Assembly: GCA_024349245.1 (NCBI GenBank)
Contig: JALDNG010000774.1
Coordinates: forward strand, 1 to 64,000
Length of the DNA stretch: 64,000 nucleotides
Direction: 5' to 3'
From: Neodontobutis hainanensis
Lineage: Eukaryota; Chordata; Actinopteri; Gobiiformes; Odontobutidae
A program made the position numbers and the translations under genes. The notes beneath the pieces were generated by a model. It saw only the letters and a program-made list of their open reading frames with translations, was not told the DNA's origin and made no database searches. Each line of letters opens with the position of its first letter. The stretch's first letter is position 1. Of the stretch, positions 49,561 through 60,009 are shown piece after piece.

Positions 49561-50933
49561 CTTTTCTATGTATCTATTAGGACGAGAACTATTAGAGTGT
49601 ATCAGTGTGGTTCCAGTCCCATACAATACGAAATTGATAAGAATAACTGGAACACAAATATTGGGGGAGACTGAAAGTAAGCACTTTGTAATGGCAAAAA
49701 CGTAAACTATTTATATTGTCTTGGATTAAATTTCTGTGCAAGTTCATAAAGTTAAATAAACGACAACTGTGCAAATCACAAGTTAGATATTTGAGCTATA
49801 AGCTCACTTATAAAGGAAAAATGTAGAAAAAAATATTACCAGAACATGGGAAAAGAAACAAAAATGAGTATGTATTTTCTGGTACAGTTCTGACAAATGT
49901 CTGTTGACTGTTTGGATTTATCAAGAATGTTCCCACAGTTAACACAAGATAACAGAGGTTTCACATCACACTCCCTTTCTTTGCTCACTTTCTGGAGCTA
50001 GAAATGTTTTTTGGTGTTTTATTTAAGAGTTGAGGTTTTGGCTCCACTGTCATTGGTGGAGCCTTTACATTAAACAAACCTTTAAATGTTGCAAAAATGC
50101 TTTCTTAGAAATGTTAGCAACAGAAAAAAGATTACATTGAACTGATATTTTAAACGGTTTATGATACTTTATTAGAAAAACAGTTCGACCTTCTGTCAAG
50201 TCTGTTAATACAAATATAGTCCACATTTGGGTTTTATTGATTCTATGGAAAACAAAGTATTTGGTAAACTATACAACAAAATGAATGGAATTAAATATTG
50301 TTGAGAAAAAATGTAAGTAAGTAAGTAATCAGGAAAACAGAAATGAAGGCAGTTAAAAATAATGGTACAGGATAGGGTTTGCTTTAAACACAAGTGGCAA
50401 CAAATACTTTATCTGGCAATCCTTATCTGAGCGTTCTGATTGATCGCAAAATCGACAACCTTTGTACTATATAAGACTGATTTTTAATTGTGGGTGAATC
50501 AGCCACTCCTGTTTTAGATCCTACCTAAACACGATGCATACAGAACATTCAGCCAAATCGAACCCTTGCAAATGTAATAGTTATTATGTTTGTCAAAATT
50601 TCTTATGTTTGTGGGTTTATTACATTTAAAACCTATTAATATTTCATTACGTTTGTGGTTTATTACGTTACCCAGAAACCCAAACAAAATAGTTTTGGAG
50701 CGTTTAAGATAATTTTTAGATAAACATTTTAACTGATTATGGTTTTAATGTTTTAAAATTAAAGATGTTATTGGCCACAGCTCGAAGACTGAATATTGTT
50801 CCAAGATCGAACATTGTTTATAAAATGAATCCTTTTATTAAGAAATTGGAATGACAATTTATACAAACTGTGTTGGGAGCATATTGTTTCAAACACCAAC
50901 TGGGGCAGACTTACTGAGCTGTGGCAGCCATTT
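49561..50933. other. Unannotated AT-rich sequence
   Basis: Nothing recognised. Confidence 0.5.
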
Positions 50934-51092
50934 TGCTCATATGGCCACTCCGATCACACTCAAGCTGGAGGAAAGCAGGTTTAGTTGTCTTGCCCAAGGA
51001 CACAACAACAGTATGAAGTGGGGAGAGCGGGATTCAAACCTCCAACCTTCTGGTTATAGAACAACGCTCTACCACTGAGTCACTGCGCCCCT
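50934..51092 (-). mobile_element. tRNA-headed SINE (GCGCTTT-tail family), head fragment
   Basis: Minus strand AGTGACTCAGTGGTAGAGCG A box, GGTTTGAATCCC B box and TTGTGTCCTTGGGCAAGACA. The body ends about 50990 and the tail is missing. Confidence 0.78.
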
Positions 51093-54000
51093 AATTTTAG
51101 CTGCACAGTTGGTCTCAATTAAACTTGTGCGCCGAGTCATCAGACGCAAGTGGCAGATTTGAGATCAGTTTGGTGGAGTGTGAGGAACAGAGGAGTGTTG
51201 AATGGAGTGTTTGTGCTGAAGTACAAACCAATCAAGTGAATTTAAAGAATTGTACAGGATTGCCCTCTCCCCTGAAGACTGAAAGTTGTCACTCACTCTG
51301 ACAGCTTTTGACTCGGTTAATTAGATAATCTGTTCTACGCCTTTGATCATGTTCCACATTTGTACCTGCATACCATATATGTGCAACCTTTTTAGTGCTA
51401 TATTTGTACCTTATAGATGCTCACACTGGTGTTTTGAAAGAGGAGATTAGCTGAGCATTACATAAAGAAAAAAGTCCCTGAACTGCTACAGTTTAAAACT
51501 TCTGTAAATAAAGCTGAGGTACATCTTCTTATGTTTACCCTAAATATAATTTTCTTTTTCAGAGCTTCTCTACCCATTGGCCTAGCAGCTTATTTCCCCT
51601 GCTGAATGTGGAGCCCACTCTGGATCCATACACCAGTAACATATGAAGATTAAACTGCTGGGCTGTAAACACCATGATTTTCACCAGATGTGTTCCTGTT
51701 TGTAACAGTTTTTTTCAAGATATATGTGTCAGTTTGATACTTGCACAGTGCATCTATTGATCAGAAAAACACTGATTGCACAAATAAATCTTGTGCCTAT
51801 CTATTTCTTGTCAGGAGATCATCTTCCTCTGGTTCCCAAACCCCTTCCACCTTCACCATTTGACTCTATCTCACTCTCTCTTTTTATTAACTTCCTCTCC
51901 CTCTGACACACTGAAAAAAAAGAACTCATAGCTTATCTCTTTACCAGAGCAACACACTCCCCCACAGTCACCCCTCCCCCACCACCAGGACTTGTTATTG
52001 TGCGTTGTGCCCCAATGATAGATAACGACGAGGCTAATGAATTTCTAAAGTAATCTATATGTGTACATAGTGCACGAAGGGCCATGCAGCAGAGAGCGGG
52101 CAGGGGGGCAACACCAACGTTAATGAACGCCAAGAGGGAGGTGAGGGGAAAGCTAAGCACCAGCACCAGCAGCACACAAACAGCAGTGGAACGATAGAGG
52201 CGTTGGTTTTGAGAAGGTGAAGTGCATGTTTGGATTTTAGACTCAAAATCCACAAAGAGCTCTGTGTTTTAAAAATATATTAGTGTTGACGCAGCCTAGG
52301 AGCAAGACGATGCGGAAATGAAGCCCACGTAGCCTAGTCAATCCACCACCCCAACTCAACTATCAGCTGTTTTTAGATATGATAAGGTCTAATAGTGTTG
52401 CTCTCAATAGTAACCAATAGCAGTCATTTCATACCCACTTTATTTTCTGAAATAACCTGCTGCAAACTGCAAGTCTTTATATTTGATACAAAAATATGTT
52501 CCAGCTATTTTTTAGATCACATCTGGATATGGCTAAGAAAGTGCAAAATGTAATCATATCAGATTATGTTTTGCTGCATAAAAGTCTAAGAAAATGCAAA
52601 ACATTGGAGTTAAAGAGTCAACTAGAGATTGTAGTTTTGCTGCACTTATAGGTTTTGCAAAATGGCAACCACAGCCACGGCAGAGTTTACATTACAACAC
52701 AGACAAAGAGTGAATACAAGTGAAATTATCCTGGGAACTGACTTATGGGACTGACATGGTACATTATAAAAAATAACTTTTTGTGCAGATATGTCTCTTA
52801 GAGTCCTGTCTCTGAGATCACTGAATGCATGTTATAGGCTAAGGCTAAAACCTATGTATAATGTTCTTGTTGTACAAATGCTTTACTTTGGAAAAGAGAA
52901 TTTATCACTTGTTTGAGTTATTTTACAGTTTGTGGAATAAGGACTTTAGATTGTTACAGGAATGTATTTGTGACAGTGTGGAACTTTAATTTTGTATTAG
53001 TCTCTATCTATTAGTCTCTAATCTTAAAAATGAACAAAAAAACAACACAAAAAATATTTTTGTTGTAAATCAGACAAATACAGTTAGACTTGCATATTTT
53101 CACCAGAGTTTGGGGTTTAGCTTGTTTGAAATATATTTTTTCTTTCCATTCTTCAACCTCAGCTCTCATCAGAATGTCAACTCTTCTTTTGGAGGAGAGT
53201 GTGTGACAGAGGCAGAGTGAGGAGAACAGAAGAGAGCAGCTGTAGGACAGAGAAACAGCTCAGAGGCATGTGTTTTATTTGTCAAAACTATATTATAATA
53301 TACTGTATATTTATATTTGGGTTGTAACTAATGTTGTCCTACAGGATTAAGAAAACTGTTGCAGATACAACCATCTGGATCTTCATCCAGACCCAGAAAC
53401 AATATACAGTCCAAAGACTGAACAGAGAGAAAGTGTCATGATGCAAGAAGGATTTATTTGGTTTTTAGCATTTTTATGTCCCGTATCACATAATAATGTC
53501 AGGTACAGATCAGAACTGGATGGTCTTGTCACACTTGGAGTTCTGCAGCTTTGGGCCTCTGTCTCCTACTTGTGTATGTGTTATATGTTTCACTTTAATT
53601 ATCTATATCCAGACCCTTACTGTGATGTAATATTATTTTTGGTGTCTTCACACATTAGACAAAACAAATGTGTTTCAGCCCCTATCCTGTTTTGTATTGT
53701 TTTAACAAACAGTTATAATTATTCTAGAAAACTTGAGTAAAATAATGTTAACCACAAAGCTGTCTGGGCCCTATTTTCTTCCACAGTATATTGTTATGCC
53801 TCCCACTGATCTTCTCCGAGCACCTGCCATGCCTCAAGTGCAATATTCCACTTGGATACACAACATTAGAGTTCTGATTTATGTTGTACATTGACATTGT
53901 ACGCTTGATGGACAGAAGTGCTGCTACTGACTCAGTCCATCACTGAAGCGTTTGATAAAGACTGACTAAGCTAAAAGAAAGCTGTTAGATTTAATATGAC

Positions 54001-54376
54001 AATAAGCTTTGAGTTAAGAAGCAGGAAAACACCCTCAGACTGTGTGTACCATCCCAAATTTTAGTGAAGCAAGGCAGATGTGATGTTTTATTTTTTTTTG
54101 TTCCTGGCAAACAGTAGATGAGCTGATTTTAGTGTTGAAGTGCAAATTGTCTCCCTGTGATTGCAGAGCAGCTGTGGCAGAGTGTGACACCAGTGCTTCC
54201 TGGAACAGTGAAAGTATTTTTCTTTTACCCCTTAAATTACACAATGTATGAGGTCTAGGCCAAGGGGAATTTGACTTTTTGTGGCATTGCCAAAGATTTT
54301 GAGATGATCGTGTGGTTCAGATGACTTGGAGATTGTCAAAGTTAGTATGTACTTTGATTAATCACAATTTATGTGT
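51093..54376. other. Unannotated sequence
   Basis: The longest blank stretch on the right side. Frames such as 53438-53740 have no recognisable domain. A segment at 53190-53440 has a purine-rich, exon-like look but no supported reading. Confidence 0.45.
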
Positions 54377-54424
54377 ATTTATTTTATTCATATGTAGCAG
54401 GGACTACATATGAATAAAATAAAT
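54377..54424. repeat. Perfect 21-bp hairpin
   Basis: Arms 54377-54397 and 54404-54424 are exact reverse complements (ATTTATTTTATTCATATGTAG) with loop CAGGGA. Not part of a recognised element. Confidence 0.95.
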
Positions 54425-54499
54425 ATATCTGTCCAGGGAGACAGATAGAGAGATATGTTAAAATGTAAAAAAAATGAAAAAATAAGACAAATTGCACAT

Positions 54500-54539
54500 A
54501 GGACATACAGACATCACAAATGTAATGTCTGTATGTCCT
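54500..54539. repeat. Perfect 15-bp hairpin next to telomere-like repeats
   Basis: AGGACATACAGACAT (54500-54514) pairs exactly with 54525-54539 across a 10-nt loop. The right arm ends directly in the telomere-like run. Confidence 0.93.
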
Positions 54540-54562
54540 AACCCTAACCCTAACCCTTACCC
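54537..54562. repeat. Short interstitial telomere-like run
   Basis: CCTAACCCTAACCCTAACCC then TTACCC: about three and a half units of the vertebrate telomere repeat (CCCTAA), on the plus strand, directly before the first recognisable Rex3 sequence. Confidence 0.9.
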
Positions 54563-54574
54563 GCCAGCTAGGGA

Positions 54575-55460
54575 CAAGGAATGTCACCTCGCTGGCGGGT
54601 ATGAGCCTGAGCTTGTTCGGGAGGTTGAGAGATACCGACTGGAGATAGTCGGAGTCACCTCCACGCACAGCTTAAGCTCCAAACCCATATCCTCAAGAGA
54701 GGCTGGACTCTCCACTACTCTGGAGTTGCCTGCGGTGAGAGGCGGCGGGCTGGTGTGGGTTTGCTGTTTGTCCCCTGGCTCAGCCGCCATGTGTTGGAGT
54801 TCATCCCAGTGTGCCTTGGTCGGGAATAGGTCTCTCACCCAAATGGCAGTGCAGAGTACCCGGCCTTCTTGGGGTCTCTGGGAGGTGCTGGAAAGTGCAC
54901 CGACCGGGGACAACGTTGTTCTACTGGGGGACTTCAATGCCTACGTGGGCAGCGACAGTGACACCTGGAGGCGTGATTGGGAGGAACGCCCCCGAGACTG
55001 AACACGGCGGTGTTCAGTTTATTGGTCTTCTGTGCTAGTCACAGTTTGTCCATAACGAACCATATTCAAGCATAAGGGTGTCCATCAGTTCACGTGGCAC
55101 CAGGACACCCTAGGCTGGACGTCGATGATCGACTTTGTAGTTTCATCTGACCTCCGACCATATGTCTTGGACACTCGGGTGAAGAGAGGAGCGGAGCTGT
55201 CAACTGATCACCACCTGGTGGTGAGTTGGATCCTATTGCGGGGGAGAAAACTGGACAGGCTTGGCAGGCCCAAACGTACTGTGAGGGTCTGTTGGGAACA
55301 TTTGGCCGAGTCCACTGTCAGAGAGATCTTCAACTCCCACCTCCGGCAGAGTTTCGTACAGATTCCAAGGGAGACTGTTTCCACTTCAACTGTGGCCACA
55401 AAATCTCTGGTGCCTGTCGTGGCAGCAATCCCCGAACTCGGTGCACACCAGAAGTAAGGG
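54575..55460 (+). pseudogene. Rex3 endonuclease
   Basis: Blocks across frames: GYEPELVREVERYRLEIVGV (54596-54655), GLSTTLELPAVRGGGLVWV (54705-54760), DNVVLLGDFNAYVGSDSDTW (54908-54967, the GDFN catalytic block) and MIDFVVSSDLRPYVLDTRV then STDHHLVVS (55125-55230, the SDHxLV-type block with S/T change). APE-type nuclease that opens the target. Frames break near 54770, 55000 and 55110, and a stretch of the N-terminal catalytic Glu block is degenerate. Confidence 0.82.
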
Positions 55461-57340
55461 ATGCCGTTAAGCTGAAGAAGGAGACCTATCGAGCTTGGTT
55501 GGCTTGTGGGACTCCTGAGGCAGCGGATAGGTACCGGCAGGCCAAGCGGGCTGCAGCACGGGTGGTTGTGGAGGCAAAAACTCGGGTCTGGGAGGAGTTC
55601 GGTGAGGCCATGGAAAAAGACTATCGGTCGGCCTCGAAGAAATTCTGGCAAACCATCTGGCGCCTCAGGAGGGGGAAGCAGTGCCCTGCCAACACTGTTT
55701 ACAGTGGAGGTGGGAATCTGCTGACCTCAACTGGGGATATTGTTGGACGGTGGAAGGAATACTTCGAGGATCTCCTCAACCCCACCGTCACGTCTTCCAC
55801 TGAGGAAGCAGAGGCTGAGGGCTCAGAGGTGGACTCGTCCATTACTCGGGCTGAAGTCACTGAGGTAGTTGGGAAGCTCCTCGGTGGCAAGGCACCGGGG
55901 GTGGATGAGATACGCCCTGAGTACCTCAAGTCTCTGGATGTTGTGGGGCTGTCTTGGCTGACACGCCTCTGCAACATCGCGTGGTGTTTGGGGACAGTAC
56001 CTCTGGACTGGCAGACTGGGGTGGTGGTCCCTCTTTTTAAGAAGGGGACCGGAGGGTGTGTTCCAACTACAGAGGGATCACACTCCTCAGCCTCCCCGGG
56101 AAAGTCTATGCCAGGGTACTGGAGAGGAGAATGCGGCCGATAGTCGAACCTCAGATCCGGGAGGAACAAGGCGGTTTTCGTCCCGGTCGTGGAACACTGG
56201 ACCAGCTCTATACCCTCTCCAGGGTGCTCGAGGGTTTATGGGAGTTTGCCCAACCAGTCCACATGTGCTTTGTGGATCTGGAGAAAGCATTCGACTGTGT
56301 CCCTCGTGGTGCCCTGTGGGGGGGTGCTCTGGGAGTATGGGGTCCGGGGCCCTTTGCTAAGGGCTATCCGGTCCCTGTACGACCGGAGCAGGAGCTTGGT
56401 TCGCATTGCCGGCAGTAAGTCAGACCTGTTCCCAGTGAATGTTGGACTCCGGCAGGGCTGCCCTTTGTCACCGGTCCTGTTCATTATCTTTATGGACAGG
56501 ATTTCTAGGCGCAGCCAGGGGCCGGAGGGAGTCTGGTTTGGGGACCACAGGATTTCATCTCTGCTTTTTGCAGATGATGTTGTCCTGTTGGCTCCATCAA
56601 GCCAGGACCTTCAATGTTCACTGGGGCGGTTTGCAGCCAAGTGTGAAACAGCTGGGATGAGGATCAGCACCTCCAAGTCTGAGACCATGGTTCTCAGTCG
56701 GAAAAGGGTGGCTTGCCCCCTCCAGGTTGGTGGAGAGCTCCTGCCTCAAGTGGAGGAGTTTAAGTATCTCGGGGTCTTGTTCACGAGTGAGGGAAGGAAG
56801 GAGCGTGAGATCGACAGACGGATCGGTGCAGCTTCTGCAGTAATGCGGTTGATGTACCGATCTGTCGTGGTGAAGAAGGAGCTGAGCTGTAAGGCAAAGC
56901 TCTCGATTTACCAGTCGATCTACGTTCCTACTCTCACCTATGCTCATGAGCTTTGTGTCATGACCGAAAGAACAAGATCCCGGATACAGGCGGCCGAAAT
57001 GAGCTTTCTCCGCAGAGTGGCAGGGTGCTCCCTTAGAGATAGGGTGAGGAGCTCGGTCACTCGGGAGGAGCTCAAAGTAGAGCCGCTGCTCCTTCACATC
57101 GAGAGGAGCCAGCTAGGGTGGCTCGGGCATCTGTTTCGGATGCCTCCCGGACGCCTCCCTAGGGAGGTGTTCTAGGCATGTCCCACCGGGAGGAGACCTC
57201 GGGGAAGACCTAGGACACGCTGGAGGGACTATGTCTCTCGGCTGGCCTGGGAACGCCTCGGTATCCCCCCGGAAGAGCTGGAGGAAGTGTCTGGGGAGAG
57301 GGAAGTCTGAGCTTCTCTACTTAGACTGCTGCCCCCACGA
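55226..57340 (+). pseudogene. Rex3 linker and reverse transcriptase
   Basis: Frame 55226-56143 (305 codons) covers the basic linker and RT start (GGKAPGVDEIRPEYLKSLDV). Frame 56056-56418 holds SNYRGITLLSLPGKVYARVL and FVDLEKAFDCVPRGALW (first palm Asp). Frame 56189-57175 (328 codons) holds GLRQGCPLSPVLFIIFMDRI, the active site LLFADDVVLLA (56561-56593), FKYLGVLFTSEGRKEREIDR and the C-terminal RSQLGWLGHLFRMPPGRLPR. A TAG at 57173-57175 cuts the frame; conserved GRRPRGRPRTRWRDYVSRLA-type residues continue beyond it to about 57340. Two frameshifts and one stop separate it from function. Confidence 0.88.
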
Positions 57341-57384
57341 CCCGGCCCCGGATAAGCGGTAGAAGATGGATGGATGGATGGCTT

Positions 57385-58200
57385 GGGGGCGAAGCCTGCG
57401 AGTTTCGGATGCTTCCAGTTGGCCTAGCCTTGTCACCCCGTACATACACAAAATGCATGGATGCAGCTCTGGCTCCTCTGCCACTCCAGGGCATCTGCAT
57501 TTTTGAATTACATAGACAACTGCCTCATTCTGGCTCAATCTCAAGAGTTGGCATTAAAACATTGGGATATTGTAATCGTCATCTTCATCTTGAATCTAGA
57601 AAAGCGTTCTCTTTCCTGCCCAGAGGACAAAATATTTGGGTGTTGTATGGGATTCAGTAGCAATGCAGGCACAATTGTAACCTGCATGTGTTGAGTCCCT
57701 TCTGGCTACCCTCAAGGATATTAGGCTAGGCCAGGAGGTGACTGTCCAGTTCTTTAAAAGAGTGCCGGGTCTCATGGCAGCTCTGCATCCACAGGCCACC
57801 TTTGGGCCTTCTGCATATAATACCATTTTAACTGTGTCTCAGAGCCAAGGGATTTCAGACGGGCATTCCCCAAAGATTGAGAGAGAGATGCTGAATCTTT
57901 CTATTGGACTATTCTAAGTGCAAGGGCTCCCACTAATAGAAGACATTACACTCTTAGATGGCGTGATTTTGAGGCCTGGTGTATTACACACCGTGCAGAC
58001 TCAGTTCACTTTCTCTTAAGAGAGTGTATTGTTACGCAGGGTTACAGTCAAGACAATTTGTTACATGCAGCTATCCAAGCGCTATGGTTGCTGAAATAAC
58101 AGCACTCCTTCCCCAGGTCATGTCAAAATACCAAGGGTTTAAACAACAAATGTTACACATGGGTGAAGTATAGCAGATCAGTCTTCAAAATTCCCCACGG
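57385..58200 (+). pseudogene. Third DIRS-type fragment (RT and start of recombinase)
   Basis: Directly after the Rex3 tail, plus-strand frames give ACEFRMLPVGLALSPRTYTK and CMDAALAPLPLQGICIF (57389-57500), then NYIDNCLILAQSQELALKHW (57505-57565; the YIDD active site reads YIDN), DIRS RT palm blocks. Degenerate thumb sequence follows to about 57830. A later stretch, RRHYTLRWRDFEAWCITHRAD (about 57935-58000), resembles the N-terminal domain of the DIRS recombinase. The Rex3 copy either landed here or the DIRS fragment was already truncated. Confidence 0.65.
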
Positions 58201-58859
58201 ATTAACTTTCCTGTCATTGCCAGAGGCCTTCAGAGACGAGCTTGTATCTGAAGCATGGAGAAGACTTGGTTAACACTGTTTTCTTTCAGATGAAAGGATG
58301 GCCAAAGTGTTTCATTAAGGACAGGAAATGTTATTAATGACTTTGTTTTGCTTTCATGAGAAATGGAACCTGGGTCTACCAGTCACCCAGGTCAAGGGTG
58401 ATTCAGGACCAGGGCAGAACCCTGGCACCATGTCAAATAACCATAAAGTGGAGATAAAGTTGTTGATTCAACTTTACCCAGAACGTTCTTTAGCCATCCT
58501 GAAGGACATAGGAATGATTTGATCATAGCCTTCGAGAATGATCACACACTACCCCCTAGTGGTCAAATGGACGAATGACTCTGCTCACCCAAGAAGGACA
58601 TTTTTTTGTTTATTCCATTAAAGGAAAATGTATTAATATAGTGTGTTGTTTATGCTGTTCTTTTCCAGGACGTGGAGTTGTGGCGAACTCCTCATCCCAG
58701 TTTGTTTCAGGTTGTTTTGTTTTAAGGAAATTTAATGAATGTTTCCATAATATCCTGACAAATGCATTCTCTGTATAACTTTGCAGTACAAGTGTTTTGC
58801 GTGTTTATGAAAAACCAAGAGCAAGGAATATTTTAAAACTTAGTTTAAACATTTAAACT
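58201..58859. other. Unannotated sequence
   Basis: May contain more decayed DIRS sequence at its left end; nothing else recognised. Confidence 0.4.
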
Positions 58860-59600
58860 TTAGTCAAACTCCCCAAAGTGATGCCCCTTCTCCGTAAGAC
58901 ACGCCCCCGTCACGAAGGTGATAAAACCTGACACACAGCCAAGAATCTGCCCTTCCCTTCTTGTCTTCGCTCTGATCCTGCTTCTTTCAGCGGCGGTCCA
59001 CAAGGATCCGCTCGGGAGGTTCCGTCACCAGGAACCTCCTCAAAGCTTGTGGAAAGCGAGTAAATTTTCTTTGTTAAAGCCTGCAAGCCTGGCTTGCTAC
59101 GCAAAGTTCTCCTTCAAACGGCTGCTAAAAATGTTTCATCCAAGCCTGCTAACAGACGGAAGTTAATTTGTTTTTATTTTATTTTTAATGACCGTGCCTG
59201 CTCACGCGTTTGCTTGAACGAAACGAACGCTCGCAGAAGCAAGTTTAAACCAGTGAAAGCCAACTTCTAAGACTTCATTTCAGTGGGTCCCAGTTTATTT
59301 TTAAAGACTTTATTTTTCCCGCTATCCAGAAGTCTGCTAAGGGATTAGCCAGTCAACTAGCTTCAACAGACTTTTTCCGCCTCAACGCTACACCGCCACA
59401 CAGCGACCCGTATGGAGTGGCGTGCACGTTACAACCACTCTGCCTTTCGGAACAAGGCAGGGCGCGCCAAATTCTGGAGGACACTTTGGACCTTTGTCAC
59501 GAGGGCCTCCCTGCACCGAACCCAAGAACAGAGTGAGTTTAAAAGCGTGGCACACACAAAGCCTGGCATCGTAAAAAGCTTGTTAAATCACTGACTTGGT
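58860..59600. other. GC-richer stretch with promoter-like start, unidentified
   Basis: Composition and style change abruptly: ACGCCCCCGTCACGAAGGTG then ATAAAACC, followed by 700 bp of balanced, low-repeat DNA. Frames at 58918-59166 and 59412-59594 match nothing I recognise. It could be a retroelement leader or LTR, or a CpG-containing promoter region with a first exon (possible donor AGAGTGAGTTT at about 59530). I cannot decide between these. Confidence 0.35.
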
Positions 59601-59984
59601 AGACCAAGCTGCTTTTTTAAGTTTCAATAATATAGATTAACATATCTAAACATTCCTGGTTTCACAATACCCTCTGAAAGCAAATGTTAATCCCTGTGTT
59701 TTATTCTTCTGTTGTTCATCCATTCCTGTATTAACTGTCCTTATCATTGTCCCATAACTGTGTCCACCTTTTCATGTCATTATCTATTATTAAATTTTTT
59801 ATAACCTTTTAATAAAATCCCATAAAAGACATTAACGTTTCTCTGTTGTTTATATTACGTTATATTCGAAAACCAGAAGAACTCTCCTCCTTCAGATTAA
59901 TGAGACTAGACTAAACCTAACACTTTCTTTGGACCTCACAATATCAAAATGAAATTATTAAAATGAATATTAATATCAATATGA
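59601..59984. other. Unannotated sequence
   Basis: AT-rich, nothing recognised. Confidence 0.5.
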
Positions 59985-60009
59985 ATATATATATATATAT
60001 ATATAATAT
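59985..60009. repeat. Short (AT)n tract at the LINE 5' junction
   Basis: An AT dinucleotide run ends directly where the R4-type LINE homology begins (GCATTGAGTGCG). Confidence 0.9.

Larger units (their letters stand above)
54561..57384 (+). mobile_element. Rex3-type (RTE clade) LINE with GATG tail
   Basis: A 2.8-kb non-LTR element, 5' endonuclease to 3' tail GGATAAGCGGTAGAAGATGG followed by further GATG units (to about 57382). The GATG tail and protein blocks are those of Rex3, a LINE common in teleosts. 5' untranslated sequence is missing or very short. Frames are shifted several times. Confidence 0.9.

Noticed and set aside
53190..53440. Exon of an immune (NLR-like) gene
   Set aside because: Purine-rich sequence vaguely recalls such exons, but no frame gives a recognisable domain and there are no matching splice sites.
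54537..54562. True telomere or chromosome end
   Set aside because: Only about three and a half units, with ordinary interspersed repeats on both sides.
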